Shown: one piece after another, positions 42,643 to 52,996 of the stretch | Numbering within the stretch: the first letter of the stretch is position 1 | Layout of the letters: each line of letters begins with the position of its first letter | Assembly: GCF_963576675.1 (NCBI RefSeq) | Contig: NC_088915.1 | Location: forward strand, 90,839,501 to 90,903,500 | Direction: 5' to 3' | Source: Euphorbia lathyris | Lineage: Eukaryota > Streptophyta > Magnoliopsida > Malpighiales > Euphorbiaceae | Length of the DNA: 64,000 nucleotides | The notes under the pieces: generated by a model | Databases searched by the model: none | What the model saw: the letters and a program-made list of their open reading frames with translations, nothing else | Told to the model about the DNA's origin: nothing | Program-made: the position numbers and the translations under genes

Positions 42643-45336
42643 TCAAGATGAATCTATCCTTCCAAAACCCATTTTATTCAAAGCAGGAAGCATATGAGCA
42701 GAGCTTAACGGTTTGGTGAATAAATCTGCAATTTGCTCTGTTGTAGATATGAATGAGGATGAAACGAAACCATTTGCAATATGTTCACGAATGACATGAC
42801 AATCAATGTCAACGTGCTTGATCTTCTCGTGGAATACAGGGTCTTTAGCAATTGCAATTGCTGATTGACTGTCGCTGTACATCGGAATTGGCATCTTTGG
42901 TTGAAGGCAAAAATCTTTTAACAGATAAGAAATCCACTTTAATTCACATGAGGTCACTGCCATACTCCTATATTCAGCTTCAGTAGATGACTTGCTCACT
43001 GTCGGTTGCTTCTTTATCTTCCAAGAGATTAATGAATTGCCTATCATGATACAAAATCCAGTTAAAGATCTCCTCGTTATCTTGCACCTTGCCCAATCCG
43101 CATCACAGTAAGAAACTATTTGTGTAATATCAGAATCCTTTGGATAGAACAATCCACATGTCATGGATCCCTTCAAATACTTAAGAACATGAAGAGCAGC
43201 TTGCAGATGATGCTGACATGGTTTTTGCATATATTGACTTAGTTGGTTGGTAGCATATGCAATGTCCGGTCTGGAAAAACCGAGATAGAGTAGTCTCCAT
43301 ACCAATCTTCTATATACGCCAGGATCATCTAATGTGTCACCTGCATCTGATAAGGGAGTGGAGTCAATTAACATAGGACTAGTGATAGATTGAGCATTCT
43401 CAAGCCCTGCATCAACTAACATGTCTCTGATGTACTTCGTTTGTGTAAACAGTAGTCCTTGACTTGTTCTTGTCATTTCCACTCCAAGAAAATACTTGGC
43501 TGGACCCAAGTCTTTGATAGTGAACAATGAATGTAAATAATCCTTGACACCTTGAATAAGAAATTGGTCAGAACCCATGACAAGGATGTCATCTACATAA
43601 ACCAACACTGCCAAAAATGAATTTGGGGTAACTTGAGTAAACAAGCAGTGATCATTCTTTGATCTAGAAAAACCATAAGCTAAGAGTTGTGATGATAGCT
43701 CTTTATGCCATTGATGACCAGCTTGTTTGAGTCCATAAAGGGACTTAACCAACTTGCAACAATACCCATTTGGTACCTTATCATATCCCTGAGGGACTTG
43801 TAGATATATATCTTCATCAAGTGTCCCATGTAAATATGCGTTATTTACATCTATCTGTTCTATATTCCATCCTCGTGCGACCCCAATAGCTAGAAAAGTT
43901 CTAACTGTAACTTGTCTTGCCACGGGACTGAAACTGGCATGATAATCAACTCCATACACTTGGTTATAACCTTTAGCAACTAACCTTGCTTTGCACCTCT
44001 CCACCTCTCCTGTTGATTTGTATTTGATTCTATAAACCCATCCAGCTGCTAGGGGTTGTATCCCTTTTGGTAATGGTACTATGTCCCATGTGTGGTTTTC
44101 TTCTAACGCCTGTAGTTCTGCTTGCATTGCTTGAACCCATTCCGGTTGGAGTTTTGCCTCATCATACTTAGTAGATTCTTTTAGTTGCAATAGTTGAGTA
44201 AAAAAAGCCTTGTGATCATCTGTAATTGTGACAGAAGTTGGTCTTTGTTCGCTCCGCACTTGTTGACAAGCAGCAAAATCCTTTAACCAAGTCGGTGCTT
44301 TAATGATTCTGGTGGATTTTCGAAGATTTGGAATATTTGTTGTTTTTGGTGCATCAGGGGAAAGAGAAGTGTTTGATAGTGCATCAGGTGGAGTTGAGGG
44401 AATATTTGTTCGAGGAATGGGTTGAGAAATTAAGGGCTGTGCTGAGCTGAGCTGTGCTGAGCTGAGCTGTGCTGAACTGAGCTGAACCGAGCTGAGTTGA
44501 GGAGGTATGATTGACTGTGATATCAAGAAAGGAAAATTGTTTTCTACAAACCAAACATCTCGAGATGTAATCATTTGGTTAGTAGACTCATTGAAAACCT
44601 TATAGCCCTTTTTTCCAGGAGTGAATCCCATAAACACACCAGAATGACTTCTAGGACTGAACTTATTTTTGTTTGGTCTAGTATCTGAGTAATAGCACCT
44701 GCACCCAAAAACATAAAATTTATCATAAGCAGGTACTTGGTTAAACATCCTTTCATGCGGAGATATCCAATTAAGGATTCTTGATGGAAGGACATTAATT
44801 ATTGATGCTACCATCAGAACTGCTTCACCCCAAAATGTAGTTGGAATTCCGGATTGAAACAGAATGGCCCTGGCTACCTCAAGTAGATGTTTGTGTTTCC
44901 TCTCAACCACTCCATTTTGTTGGGGAGTGTAAATGCAAGTTGTCTGATGCAGGATGCCCCTGGATTGAAATAATACTTGACAACTGGAGTTTACAAACTC
45001 AGTTCCATTGTCACTACGTATGACTTTAACATGTGTATCAAATTGACATTGTACCATGTTCAGAAAAGTTTCAATAGCAGAAGCAACCTGTGCTTTTGAC
45101 TGTAATAATACAATCCAAACCATCCTTGTATAGTCATCCACTAGTGTAATAAAATACCTTGCACCAATAAAAGAAGCTATCTTATATGGACCCCATAAAT
45201 CAATGTGTAACAATTCAAATTTAGCACTTGTTGTTATTGAACTTCTTGAAAAAGGGAGTCTGTGCTGCTTTGCATAGGGACAAACATTGCAATTTTCTGA
45301 AATACAAGTTGCCTGTATGTTACTAATATGATTCAA
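42643..45336 (-). CDS. Copia pol: integrase, RT, RNase H
   Basis: 897 codons. The zinc-binding Cys pair (CNVC) near residue 16 completes an HHCC domain whose His pair lies across the frameshift. The integrase triad is visible as D46 (LHIDLWGP), D109 (RSDNGTEF) and E145 (NGVVERK), with D-35-E spacing. An LSSAQ repeat occupies residues 281-305 in the variable linker. RT has D501 in IEQIDVNNAYLHG, KSLYGLKQAGHQWHKEL and YVDD at 585-588. RNase H has CDADWARC, SSTEAEYRSMA and SDSQSAIAIA. The listed start is an arbitrary Met just past the frameshift; the true product is a Gag-Pol polyprotein beginning at 47153. Confidence 0.92.
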   Translation of the reverse strand: MNHISNIQATCISENCNVCPYAKQHRLPFSRSSITTSAKFELLHIDLWGPYKIASFIGARYFITLVDDYTRMVWIVLLQSKAQVASAIETFLNMVQCQFDTHVKVIRSDNGTEFVNSSCQVLFQSRGILHQTTCIYTPQQNGVVERKHKHLLEVARAILFQSGIPTTFWGEAVLMVASIINVLPSRILNWISPHERMFNQVPAYDKFYVFGCRCYYSDTRPNKNKFSPRSHSGVFMGFTPGKKGYKVFNESTNQMITSRDVWFVENNFPFLISQSIIPPQLSSVQLSSAQLSSAQLSSAQPLISQPIPRTNIPSTPPDALSNTSLSPDAPKTTNIPNLRKSTRIIKAPTWLKDFAACQQVRSEQRPTSVTITDDHKAFFTQLLQLKESTKYDEAKLQPEWVQAMQAELQALEENHTWDIVPLPKGIQPLAAGWVYRIKYKSTGEVERCKARLVAKGYNQVYGVDYHASFSPVARQVTVRTFLAIGVARGWNIEQIDVNNAYLHGTLDEDIYLQVPQGYDKVPNGYCCKLVKSLYGLKQAGHQWHKELSSQLLAYGFSRSKNDHCLFTQVTPNSFLAVLVYVDDILVMGSDQFLIQGVKDYLHSLFTIKDLGPAKYFLGVEMTRTSQGLLFTQTKYIRDMLVDAGLENAQSITSPMLIDSTPLSDAGDTLDDPGVYRRLVWRLLYLGFSRPDIAYATNQLSQYMQKPCQHHLQAALHVLKYLKGSMTCGLFYPKDSDITQIVSYCDADWARCKITRRSLTGFCIMIGNSLISWKIKKQPTVSKSSTEAEYRSMAVTSCELKWISYLLKDFCLQPKMPIPMYSDSQSAIAIAKDPVFHEKIKHVDIDCHVIREHIANGFVSSSFISTTEQIADLFTKPLSSAHMLPALNKMGFGRIDSS
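44422..44496 (-). repeat. 15-bp in-frame minisatellite (LSSAQ repeat)
   Basis: Five tandem 15-bp units encode LSS(A/V)Q repeats between integrase and RT. The length preserves the reading frame. This linker is variable in copia elements. Confidence 0.85.
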
Positions 45337-47153
45337 AACATCAAAAGATGCATGGCCAATCGTTTATGCCAAATATCAGAAGCTACAGATGTATTAACAC
45401 TAGAAAAACAAAAATCTCTTATTTTTGTTATCTCTTCTTCACTAAAAGATCTTTCATCCAAGATGTATAGACCATCTTCCTGCCATCCCACAGCCTTGAT
45501 AATGCCAGTATCCTTATCCTGCAGATAACAGTAATGTGATTGAAAAATTACTGTTAAGTTTGTCTGCTTTAATAACTGTCCTATGGATAACAGGTTATAT
45601 TTGAAGCTTGGGACATATAGAACATTCTCCAACTCAATGTTGGGTGATAATCTGATATTTCCAACAGATTTGATCTTTTGTATAGCTCCATCTGGCATGA
45701 TTACTTGTTGATTATGAGTTGCAGGTTTCAATACATTGAATAATGATTCAACTGAGCACATATGTGTGGTGGCACCACTATCCAAAATCCAGCACAATGT
45801 AAATTGACCATTAGGATATTTCATACCTGAAAATCCAGCGAAAGCTGTGAAATCCATGTTGTTGTTGTTTGGATGTTGAATTGGTGAGTCTGCTATCTCT
45901 TTATCTTTTCCTTTAAGCATTCTGTAAACTTCATTTAACATGTGTTTCACACTAACATTTTCTTCAATACTATCATAATCGATATCATTTTCATTCGCAA
46001 CATCTGCATTACCACATTGTACTGCATTCGCTCGATTATAATTAGTGTTGCCTGACCTGTTCCCAGTATTGTTCTTCTTCTGAAAACGTTGTTGTTGCTT
46101 GAATTTTGGGTGCCATTCTGGATATCCAACAAGCTTAAAACATTCTGCCTTAGTATGTCCAGACATATCACAATGGTCACATTGTTTATCACTCTTAGAA
46201 TTGCCTTTATTCCTATTTCCTGCAACATTATTTTTCCTTCCAGTTTGTGCCATGTTTGCTACCTCTATATGTTGATCAATTGCTATCTCATGTTGTTTTT
46301 CTACTTTTAATAACATGGAATAAGCTTTATTGATGTTAGGTAATGGCTCCATCAATAAAACCTGATTCTTAACATGTTCATAGCTTTCATTTAAACCCAT
46401 GAGAAACTGCATCAGTTTGGTATCCTCAAGTGTTTCTGCCATACGCTGAAAAGCATTGCAGTCACAATTTCTTGAGGCTCCACAATGGCAACTGGGAATA
46501 GGAGTTAGAAAACTCAATTCGTCCCACAGACGTTTCAGTTTGTTGAAATATTGAAGTATAGAAGCATTACCTTGAACAGACAATGCTATTTCTCTTTGAA
46601 TTTTGTAGAGCATAGGTCCATTGCTTGTGCCAAAGCGATGTTCCAGATCTGTCCACAATTCTCTTGATGTTGAAGCATACTGAAAACCCTCAGCAATCTC
46701 TTTAGACATGCTGTTAATTATCCAGGCTGTAACTAAACAATCTTGTTTAAGCCATTTCTGATAATCTGTTGAGCCTTCTTCTGGTACTTCTTCATCCTTG
46801 AGTATGAAATTGCTTTTCTCTTTGACAGTGAGAGCGCGAATAACAGCTCTTCGCCATGAGATGTAGTTGTTTCCGGTTAATTGGAAATTGATGATCGTTA
46901 AACCAGGATTGTCTTGATTCTGAGAAATTAGGTTATTCATGTTTGCGATTTCTTGATCTGCAATGTTGTGATTACGAGTTCCTTCTTCTCTGTTTGTTAC
47001 CTCAGGATCGCGAAATTGATCTCCTCCTCTTCGTGGATTTTGAACGCGTTCTCTACTTCTTCCTCGTCTGGAAGATGCTACGATCTCTTCTTCACTATCT
47101 GACGGAAACTGTTCCTCAAACGGAATCTCTCTGATCCTTCGACCTTTCACCAT
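45333..47153 (-). CDS. Copia gag and protease
   Basis: 606 codons from an ATG 33 bp past the 5' LTR. A basic, Arg-rich N-terminus is followed by a UBN2-type Gag core (about residues 85-290), a CX2CX4HX4C zinc knuckle C325-H333-C338 (CDHCDMSGHTKAEC), and the protease active site WILDSGATTHMCS with D458. The YNLLSIGQLL linker and the start of the integrase HHCC domain (IWHKRL) follow. The frame ends at MHLLMF because of a one-base change near 45350, after which pol continues in the next frame. All recognised catalytic residues are present. Confidence 0.92.
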   Translation of the reverse strand: MVKGRRIREIPFEEQFPSDSEEEIVASSRRGRSRERVQNPRRGGDQFRDPEVTNREEGTRNHNIADQEIANMNNLISQNQDNPGLTIINFQLTGNNYISWRRAVIRALTVKEKSNFILKDEEVPEEGSTDYQKWLKQDCLVTAWIINSMSKEIAEGFQYASTSRELWTDLEHRFGTSNGPMLYKIQREIALSVQGNASILQYFNKLKRLWDELSFLTPIPSCHCGASRNCDCNAFQRMAETLEDTKLMQFLMGLNESYEHVKNQVLLMEPLPNINKAYSMLLKVEKQHEIAIDQHIEVANMAQTGRKNNVAGNRNKGNSKSDKQCDHCDMSGHTKAECFKLVGYPEWHPKFKQQQRFQKKNNTGNRSGNTNYNRANAVQCGNADVANENDIDYDSIEENVSVKHMLNEVYRMLKGKDKEIADSPIQHPNNNNMDFTAFAGFSGMKYPNGQFTLCWILDSGATTHMCSVESLFNVLKPATHNQQVIMPDGAIQKIKSVGNIRLSPNIELENVLYVPSFKYNLLSIGQLLKQTNLTVIFQSHYCYLQDKDTGIIKAVGWQEDGLYILDERSFSEEEITKIRDFCFSSVNTSVASDIWHKRLAMHLLMF

Positions 47154-47171
47154 TAATCGATGAAGGAAGAA

Positions 47172-47186
47172 CCTGCTCTGATACCA
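47172..47186 (-). promoter_or_regulatory. Primer-binding site of the 5-kb copia (tRNA-iMet)
   Basis: TGGTATCAGAGCAGG on the minus strand, directly joined to the LTR. Confidence 0.9.
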
Positions 47187-47392
47187 TATGAAAACAGATG
47201 ATAGAAGGAAGAATCAATTTCTTGTATTTAACACCTTTATCAGCACAGGTTTATATATTGCCTTTAACATGACTAAAGTATGTTGACAGCAAAGCAAAAT
47301 AATCCCGCCAAAACTAACCAATTCCTAACTACTTGTTAACAATAACAAAACTAATGTTTACTGCTTTAACAATTCATCTTGTAACTCCAACA
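47187..47392 (-). repeat. 5' LTR of the 5-kb copia
   Basis: 206 bp, followed by the ATAAA duplication. It contains a TATATAAACC motif on the minus strand that could be the TATA box of the element. Confidence 0.9.
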
Positions 47393-47397
47393 ATAAA

Positions 47398-47999
47398 TCA
47401 GGAGAGACAGTAAATTCTGGATCTGTCACTGCCAATCTCTATTGTTTTTAATGACGGTTTCTTTTATGTAGTTTTTAGGTTTAATATATCTCAAGCCTTC
47501 CAAATCGTCCAAAAATTGCTATTGATTTCTAAACTTCAAAACTTTACAGCTAATCCCATCAAGTTTCTTATTTGGAATAAATAACTCTTCAAGTTTTTTA
47601 TTTGGAACAAATAACCCGTTAAGTTGTTTATTTAGAACAAATAACCCCTAAATCCAAAAAACATTTAACATAATATCGGTTGCTATATCTAACTAATCTA
47701 CCGATACATTAACAAAAGGGAAAAAAACTTCCAAAATCTCAATTGTTAACCTATTTGACGTCTTATTTATTCCAAATAGGGAGTTAGTTGTAATATTTAC
47801 AAGCTTCTATTTCAACACCTTTTGGTCTAACTTTAACGTTTTTTCTGTTATGTTGATACTCGGATTAATAGTCTTTTTATCATGATCCATTTTTGGTTGT
47901 GTGCTTCCTAATAATAATGTGATTCAAATTGGTTATAAATTTGATGGTTTGACTAGTTCTACAACTTATTAAATATCTCAGACATAGTCATCTTTCAAA
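47398..47999. other. Repeat-derived spacer with 31-bp tandem repeat
   Basis: Three diverged ~31-bp units of the type AAGTTTTTTATTTGGAACAA lie at about 47566-47650. The rest resembles MITE sequence. No gene seen. Confidence 0.45.
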
Positions 48000-48930
48000 A
48001 CCAATGTCGTTTTAACTGCCTAGGCGCTTGAAATTCCTCTAGATGGTCAAGAGCTACCTATGATCTTTGTTGTCGGTATCGGCACTACAAGAGGGGTTCC
48101 TACCATCTTTAGTGTTCTTTCCCTTGAATGAGGGAAAAATAACTTTCTTGATTAAGCTCCGGGCCTTTATAATTATATTGAATAAGCCTATGATCTATGT
48201 CATTGTTTTTAATTAAGTCTATGATCTTTAGTTTTTACATTGAGAGTTGCTTGATAGCAAGGGTTCAAATTGCTTTCAATACATTAACAGGTATTGAATG
48301 CATCAATCCTGTAAGTGATTGATTATGATTATCAATACTTTTTGAAACTAAATACAATTAAGGTTTATTTTGAAGCTTTTACATTAAAACTTATTATTAG
48401 TTATATGATTTTATATTTACATCTCTTAACTAAAATTATTTATTTTCTTTAAATTATTCTAATTATAATTGATTCTAATATAATAGTTCCAGTATCAAGG
48501 ACCAAATGATATTCATTTGTTTGAAGCTTTATCCTACTTGTGTGTATGTAATTCTTAAATTGAAAGGGATAAGCTCATAACCAAACTTTTAAATTTGTAT
48601 GTTTTTGAAAGACGAAGTCCCTGATGAAGTCCTTAAATTTTAATTTTAACATAGATACATTAATTTCCTCATTAACGATTCTGTTAGCGAACAACTCAAT
48701 TCATGTGAAAACTAAAGATCATGGACTTAATTAAAAAAAGTGACAAAGATCATAAAGACTCGAGAGCTTAATCAAGAAAGTTATCATTCCCCCATTCGAG
48801 CGAAAGAACACTAAATATGGTAGGAACTCCTCTTGTAGTTTCGATGCTGACTGAAAAGATCATAGGAAGCTTTGAACCACCCTAAGGAATTTAACAAACA
48901 CTTTTCGTCACATAGATTCTGTTAACCACA
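48000..48930. mobile_element. Foldback element with ~240-bp inverted arms
   Basis: The left arm (48000-48245) and right arm (about 48690-48925) are inverted copies. Shared blocks include ACTACAAGAG(G)GG(T)TTCCTACCAT, TTTAGTGTTCTTTC and AACTTTCTTGATTAAGCTC. The centre is AT-rich and non-coding. Exact ends and target duplication were not resolved. Superfamily unknown. Confidence 0.6.
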
Positions 48931-49067
48931 ACAAAATCAAATTGTCCTTTAGATTAATATAATTATAATATAAATGAAGGTTGATTCCTTTAATACTAAT
49001 TGATAATTCACGAAACGCAAACAATTATGTATATTTTTTTATGACTTTTATTGACGAAATGCAATAC

Positions 49068-52000
49068 GAATAAGAACAGAATAGAAATAAATTACTTGAA
49101 ATAGATGAAAAAGATGAAGCACAGAATGATCTCACAATTCCATTGTTCAAAGATCTAAATCCTCTAGCTAGAAGTTGGAATTTAGTTCACCATAGAAGAG
49201 AGAATAAAACGCCAAAGATGAAGAAGCTTGAAGAAGAATGATGTTGCTGGCAGAAAAAGATGATGATGAAAGATCATGATGATCCCTCATTGCCAAGATC
49301 GTCGATCAATGACTCTAGGTCATGAGGGAACTCGATGTGGTCAGGGTTCGTAGACCAAATAGGGGCACCATCTTCAGCCATACCTGCAAATGCATCACGA
49401 ATAACAAATTAGATGCCTACATCATTGTGTCCACCTCGTCCTCCTCCCTCAGAATCCACAAAACTAACCTGATCGAGGAGCATACTTTGCTATCGTAACC
49501 TGAATAGCCTCCAAATCGGTGAAGTCTTGCTGTGATAAGCCCTGTCCTACCAAGAAATTTTGAAGACATCCTTTCTTTCGACCCTTTGAACGAGCTGACT
49601 TCTAATTTGAATACATGAACCATCCTTTCGGCATATACGCATAAAAAAGTTTCTTGACCTCGAGCTTAGGCACATGAGGGATAACATTTATCCAAAACAC
49701 TAACTGCTCCACTTTTTTAAATCGGTGATAAGTCACGGAATGGATAACTCTTTTTTTATGTCTTAATTTGTGACCTTGGTTTCTGTGTACAGAGAGAGGT
49801 TTATCTTTATGACTTGTTCTTTGAGTGAACCACCCTACAAATGGTCCATCCCTTTTTAACTCTACACACATAAATTCCAATTCATCTTCAGTGAGCTTTT
49901 TATAATTTTCATCTGCAATCGTCCGAATATCGGTCGACCTGTGTAACCAATTACTATGAAATTAGAACATTGATTTAGCTAATCATAATTATAAATCCCT
50001 TGAACCATCTTATTCTTTTCAAAAGAATCAGAAATAACATTGAATAACTAATTTTTATTCACTTAAAAAAGCAAATTCTATACATACTTTGAGCTAATTT
50101 AAACGGTTCTGGTGCACCTCGAGGCCTATATGGATATTCTGCAGCGGTGATGACTCCTATCAGATCTTAGGTAATATTGTATTCCCCGTACCTTGCCCCA
50201 AGAAAGTCGAAAACTAAATCCCCAAACGGACACAAGTCAATACCGTGTTGGATGGATAGTCTCAAACGAGCCTAGAAGGTGTTGATTGCTCAATGGATGA
50301 TGCAGGTGGAGTTTTCTGAGGAAGAGAGAAAATAAATCACAATAACATTCTTCGCATTCTGGTTCGGCAGAATTTGCCGTATTTTTTGCTTTCGAGTCAT
50401 TATCATTCTATTCCCCGGATAGTACTCAAATCCCTATATACCCTCTCTTTTTCTAAACTGATAATACTTGCATATCTTCTTCCTCTTTTGAGTGCTATCC
50501 GGGGGAGGTAAAGATAATGACTCAAAAGCAAAAAAAGATGTCACATTCTGCCGAAGTCAGAATGCCAAGGAGTTAATCAAGTTTTCTAAATTTTTATTTC
50601 TAATGTTTGATGAAATTTATTTTTCTCATTTTATTAAGAAGACTATACGTGCATCATCTGTTCAATAATCAACGCCTTCGAGTCTCGTTTGAGACTCGTT
50701 CGGTAGAAGGTGAATCTCAATTGGGAGATTCAGAACCTATCCATTCAACATGGTATTGATTTGTGTCAGTTTGGGATACAATTTTCGATTTTCTTGGGGC
50801 AAGGTACGAGAAATATGATATTCTCCAAGATCTGGTAGTAGTCGCCATCGCTGTTGAATATTCATATAGGCCTCGAGGTGCGTCAGAATGTTTGAATTGG
50901 CTCACTTGGTATGTATAAAATTTGTTTTTTTAAAGTGAATAAAAATCAGTTATCCGACGTTATTTCTGAATTCTTTTGAAAAGAATAAAAAATTTCAAGG
51001 GATTTATCATCAGTTAAATCAATGTTCTGTTTTTGTAGGAATCAGTTACACAGTTTGACCAATGTTCGCACGATTACAGATGAAAATTGTGAAAAACTCG
51101 CTGAACCTGAATTGGAATATGTATGTGTTGTGTAGAGTTAAAGAGAGATGGATTATTTATAGGGTGGTTCACTGAAAGAATAACTCATATAGATAAACTC
51201 ATCTCTGTACATAAAAACCAAGGACACAAATTAAAATATTAAGAAAAGAGGGTTATCTATACCGTGACTATCATCGGTTTTCAAAAGTGGAGGAGCAAGC
51301 GAACCAAATAACTTTAAGTCTAAATGGGGAATTATTTTCTCAATTAACCTAGGGATCGTTTGGTTCGCGAAATAGAGGGGGAATAGAATAGTTATTCCTA
51401 AAAAATAGTTATTCCCGCCTTTGGTTCAATGTTTTTGATGGAATAGTTATTCCATAGAATCTCTATTCCTTGTTTTTAAGGAATAGATATTTTTCAATTT
51501 ATTCAAAGAATAGCCTATTCCTAATATTGTATTTTTATAATTTAAAAAATTATCCTCTATTAAATCATTAATCCTCTCTCTAGTCAATTTCTCAAATCCT
51601 GTATACTTTGGTAAATCCATGATTTGTATCATAAAAAAAACGTGAAAAATAGAAAAATGAGACAAACGTTAAAAAATGTAAAAATACGAAAAATTAAGGT
51701 TGATTCATTTAATACTAATTGATAATTCACGAAATGCAAACAATTATGTATATTTTTTTTACTCTTATTGACAAAATGCAACCACGTTATGATATTGTTT
51801 AAAGTTAGAAACACAATTTATTTTATTCTTTACACATTGCATATAGAAATTAGACAAACTAAAAACACTCATCATTATTATTATTATTATTATTAATTTT
51901 TTATTTCTAAGTTACTAGCCCCCTCACAAACTCAAGGAACAGGGCCATTTTTTCCTCTATGTCTCTGACGGAACCAACACCCAATTAACCATGATAAGGG

Positions 52001-52352
52001 CCTTCAAGAGCTCGACCACTGACATGCGCCGAAGAATCAGTGCGTGAACGCTAGGAAGGAGGCTCATTATCAGCTCCATCCTCCATGTCGACCACTATAA
52101 TATCATCTCTCTTAACCTCAAGATCAGTAGACACCTCCCCTTCCCTCAACTCGTCGCCCGCAAAATCTCTCGTAACGTCTCCCCTCGCCTTGTGGGATGT
52201 CGATCGCAAAGGCGTCACGATTGGCCCAGCCTTAGTAGGCCTAGTTCCTTCAGCTCCTTCCTCACCAAAGCCGGTTCTGCCTAACAACTCGTCACTTTCG
52301 AAGAAGAATAGAAATCAAATCAAATCAAGGATTCAATTAAATCGTGCAATAT
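49068..52352. repeat. 3.2-kb tandem unit A
   Basis: First full copy of a direct triplication. The anchor GAATAAGAACAGAATAG recurs at 49068, 52353 and 55548, giving periods of 3,285 and 3,195 bp. Unit A has a ~108-bp segment (51349-51457, GGGATCGTTTGGTTCGCG start) missing from B, and lacks ~46 bp near 50268 present in B and C. Confidence 0.9.
49709..51299. pseudogene. Unit A head-to-head pair of an unrecognised gene (palindrome)
   Basis: The left arm (49709-50427, coding on minus) and right arm (50490-51299, coding on plus) are diverged inverted copies around a 62-bp centre. Both encode related peptides: FDFLGARY followed by EY(S/P)YRPRGA, and after an intron a segment with ADENYKKLTEDELEFMCVEL (left) or ITDENCEKLAEPELEYVC (right). 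The right-arm intron (GTATGTAT to TTTTTGTAG, about 50917-51038) has consensus GT-AG ends, so the duplication was at DNA level. Downstream minus-strand parts (49602-49880, 49417-49623) extend the left copy. Stops and frameshifts break both arms. The family is not recognised. Confidence 0.6.
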
Positions 52353-52996
52353 GAATAAGAACAGAATAGAAATAAATTACTTGAAATAGATGAAAAAGAT
52401 GAAGCACAGAATGATCTCACAATTCCATTGTTCAAAGACCTAAATCCTCTAGCTAGAAGTTGGAATTTAATTCACATTGGAAGAGAGAATAAAACGCCAA
52501 AGATGAAGAAGCTTGAAGAAGAATGATGTTGCTGGCAGAAAAAGATGATGATGAAAGATCCTGATGATCCCTCATTGCCAAGATCGCCGATCAATGACTC
52601 CAGGTCATGAGGGAACTCGATGTGGTCCAGGTTCGTAGACCAAATAGGGGCACCATCTTCAGCCGTACCTGCAAATGCATCATGAATAACAAATTAGATG
52701 CCTACGACATTGTGTCCACCTCGTCCTCCTCCCTCAGAATCCACAAAACTAACCCGATCGAGGAGCATACTTTGCTATCGTAACCTGAATAGCCTCCAAA
52801 TCGGCGAAGTCTTGCTGTGATAAGCCTTGTCCTACCAAGAACTTTTGAAGACACCCTTTCTTTTGACCCTTTGAACGAGTTGACTTCTAATTTGAATACA
52901 TGAACCATCCTCTCGACATATACGCATAAAAAAGTTTCTTGACCTCAAGCTTAGGCACATGAGGGATAACATTTATCCAAAACACTAACTGCTCCA

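Larger units (their letters stand above)
42429..47392 (-). mobile_element. Near-intact copia retrotransposon, 4,964 bp
   Basis: Two 206-bp LTRs (42429-42634 and 47187-47392) differ at one base by eye. The target duplication is ATAAA (42424-42428 and 47393-47397). On the minus strand the primer-binding site TGGTATCAGAGCAGG (47172-47186) abuts the 5' LTR, and the purine tract GAGGAGGGGC abuts the 3' LTR at 42635. One gag-pol reading frame is divided only by a frameshift near 45350. With near-identical LTRs this is the youngest complete insertion in the window. Confidence 0.92.

Noticed and set aside
51349..51457. Complete MITE starting GGGATCGTTTGGTTCGCG in unit A
   Set aside because: No matching inverted end or target duplication was found; it may instead be a deletion in unit B, so it is recorded only as an indel.
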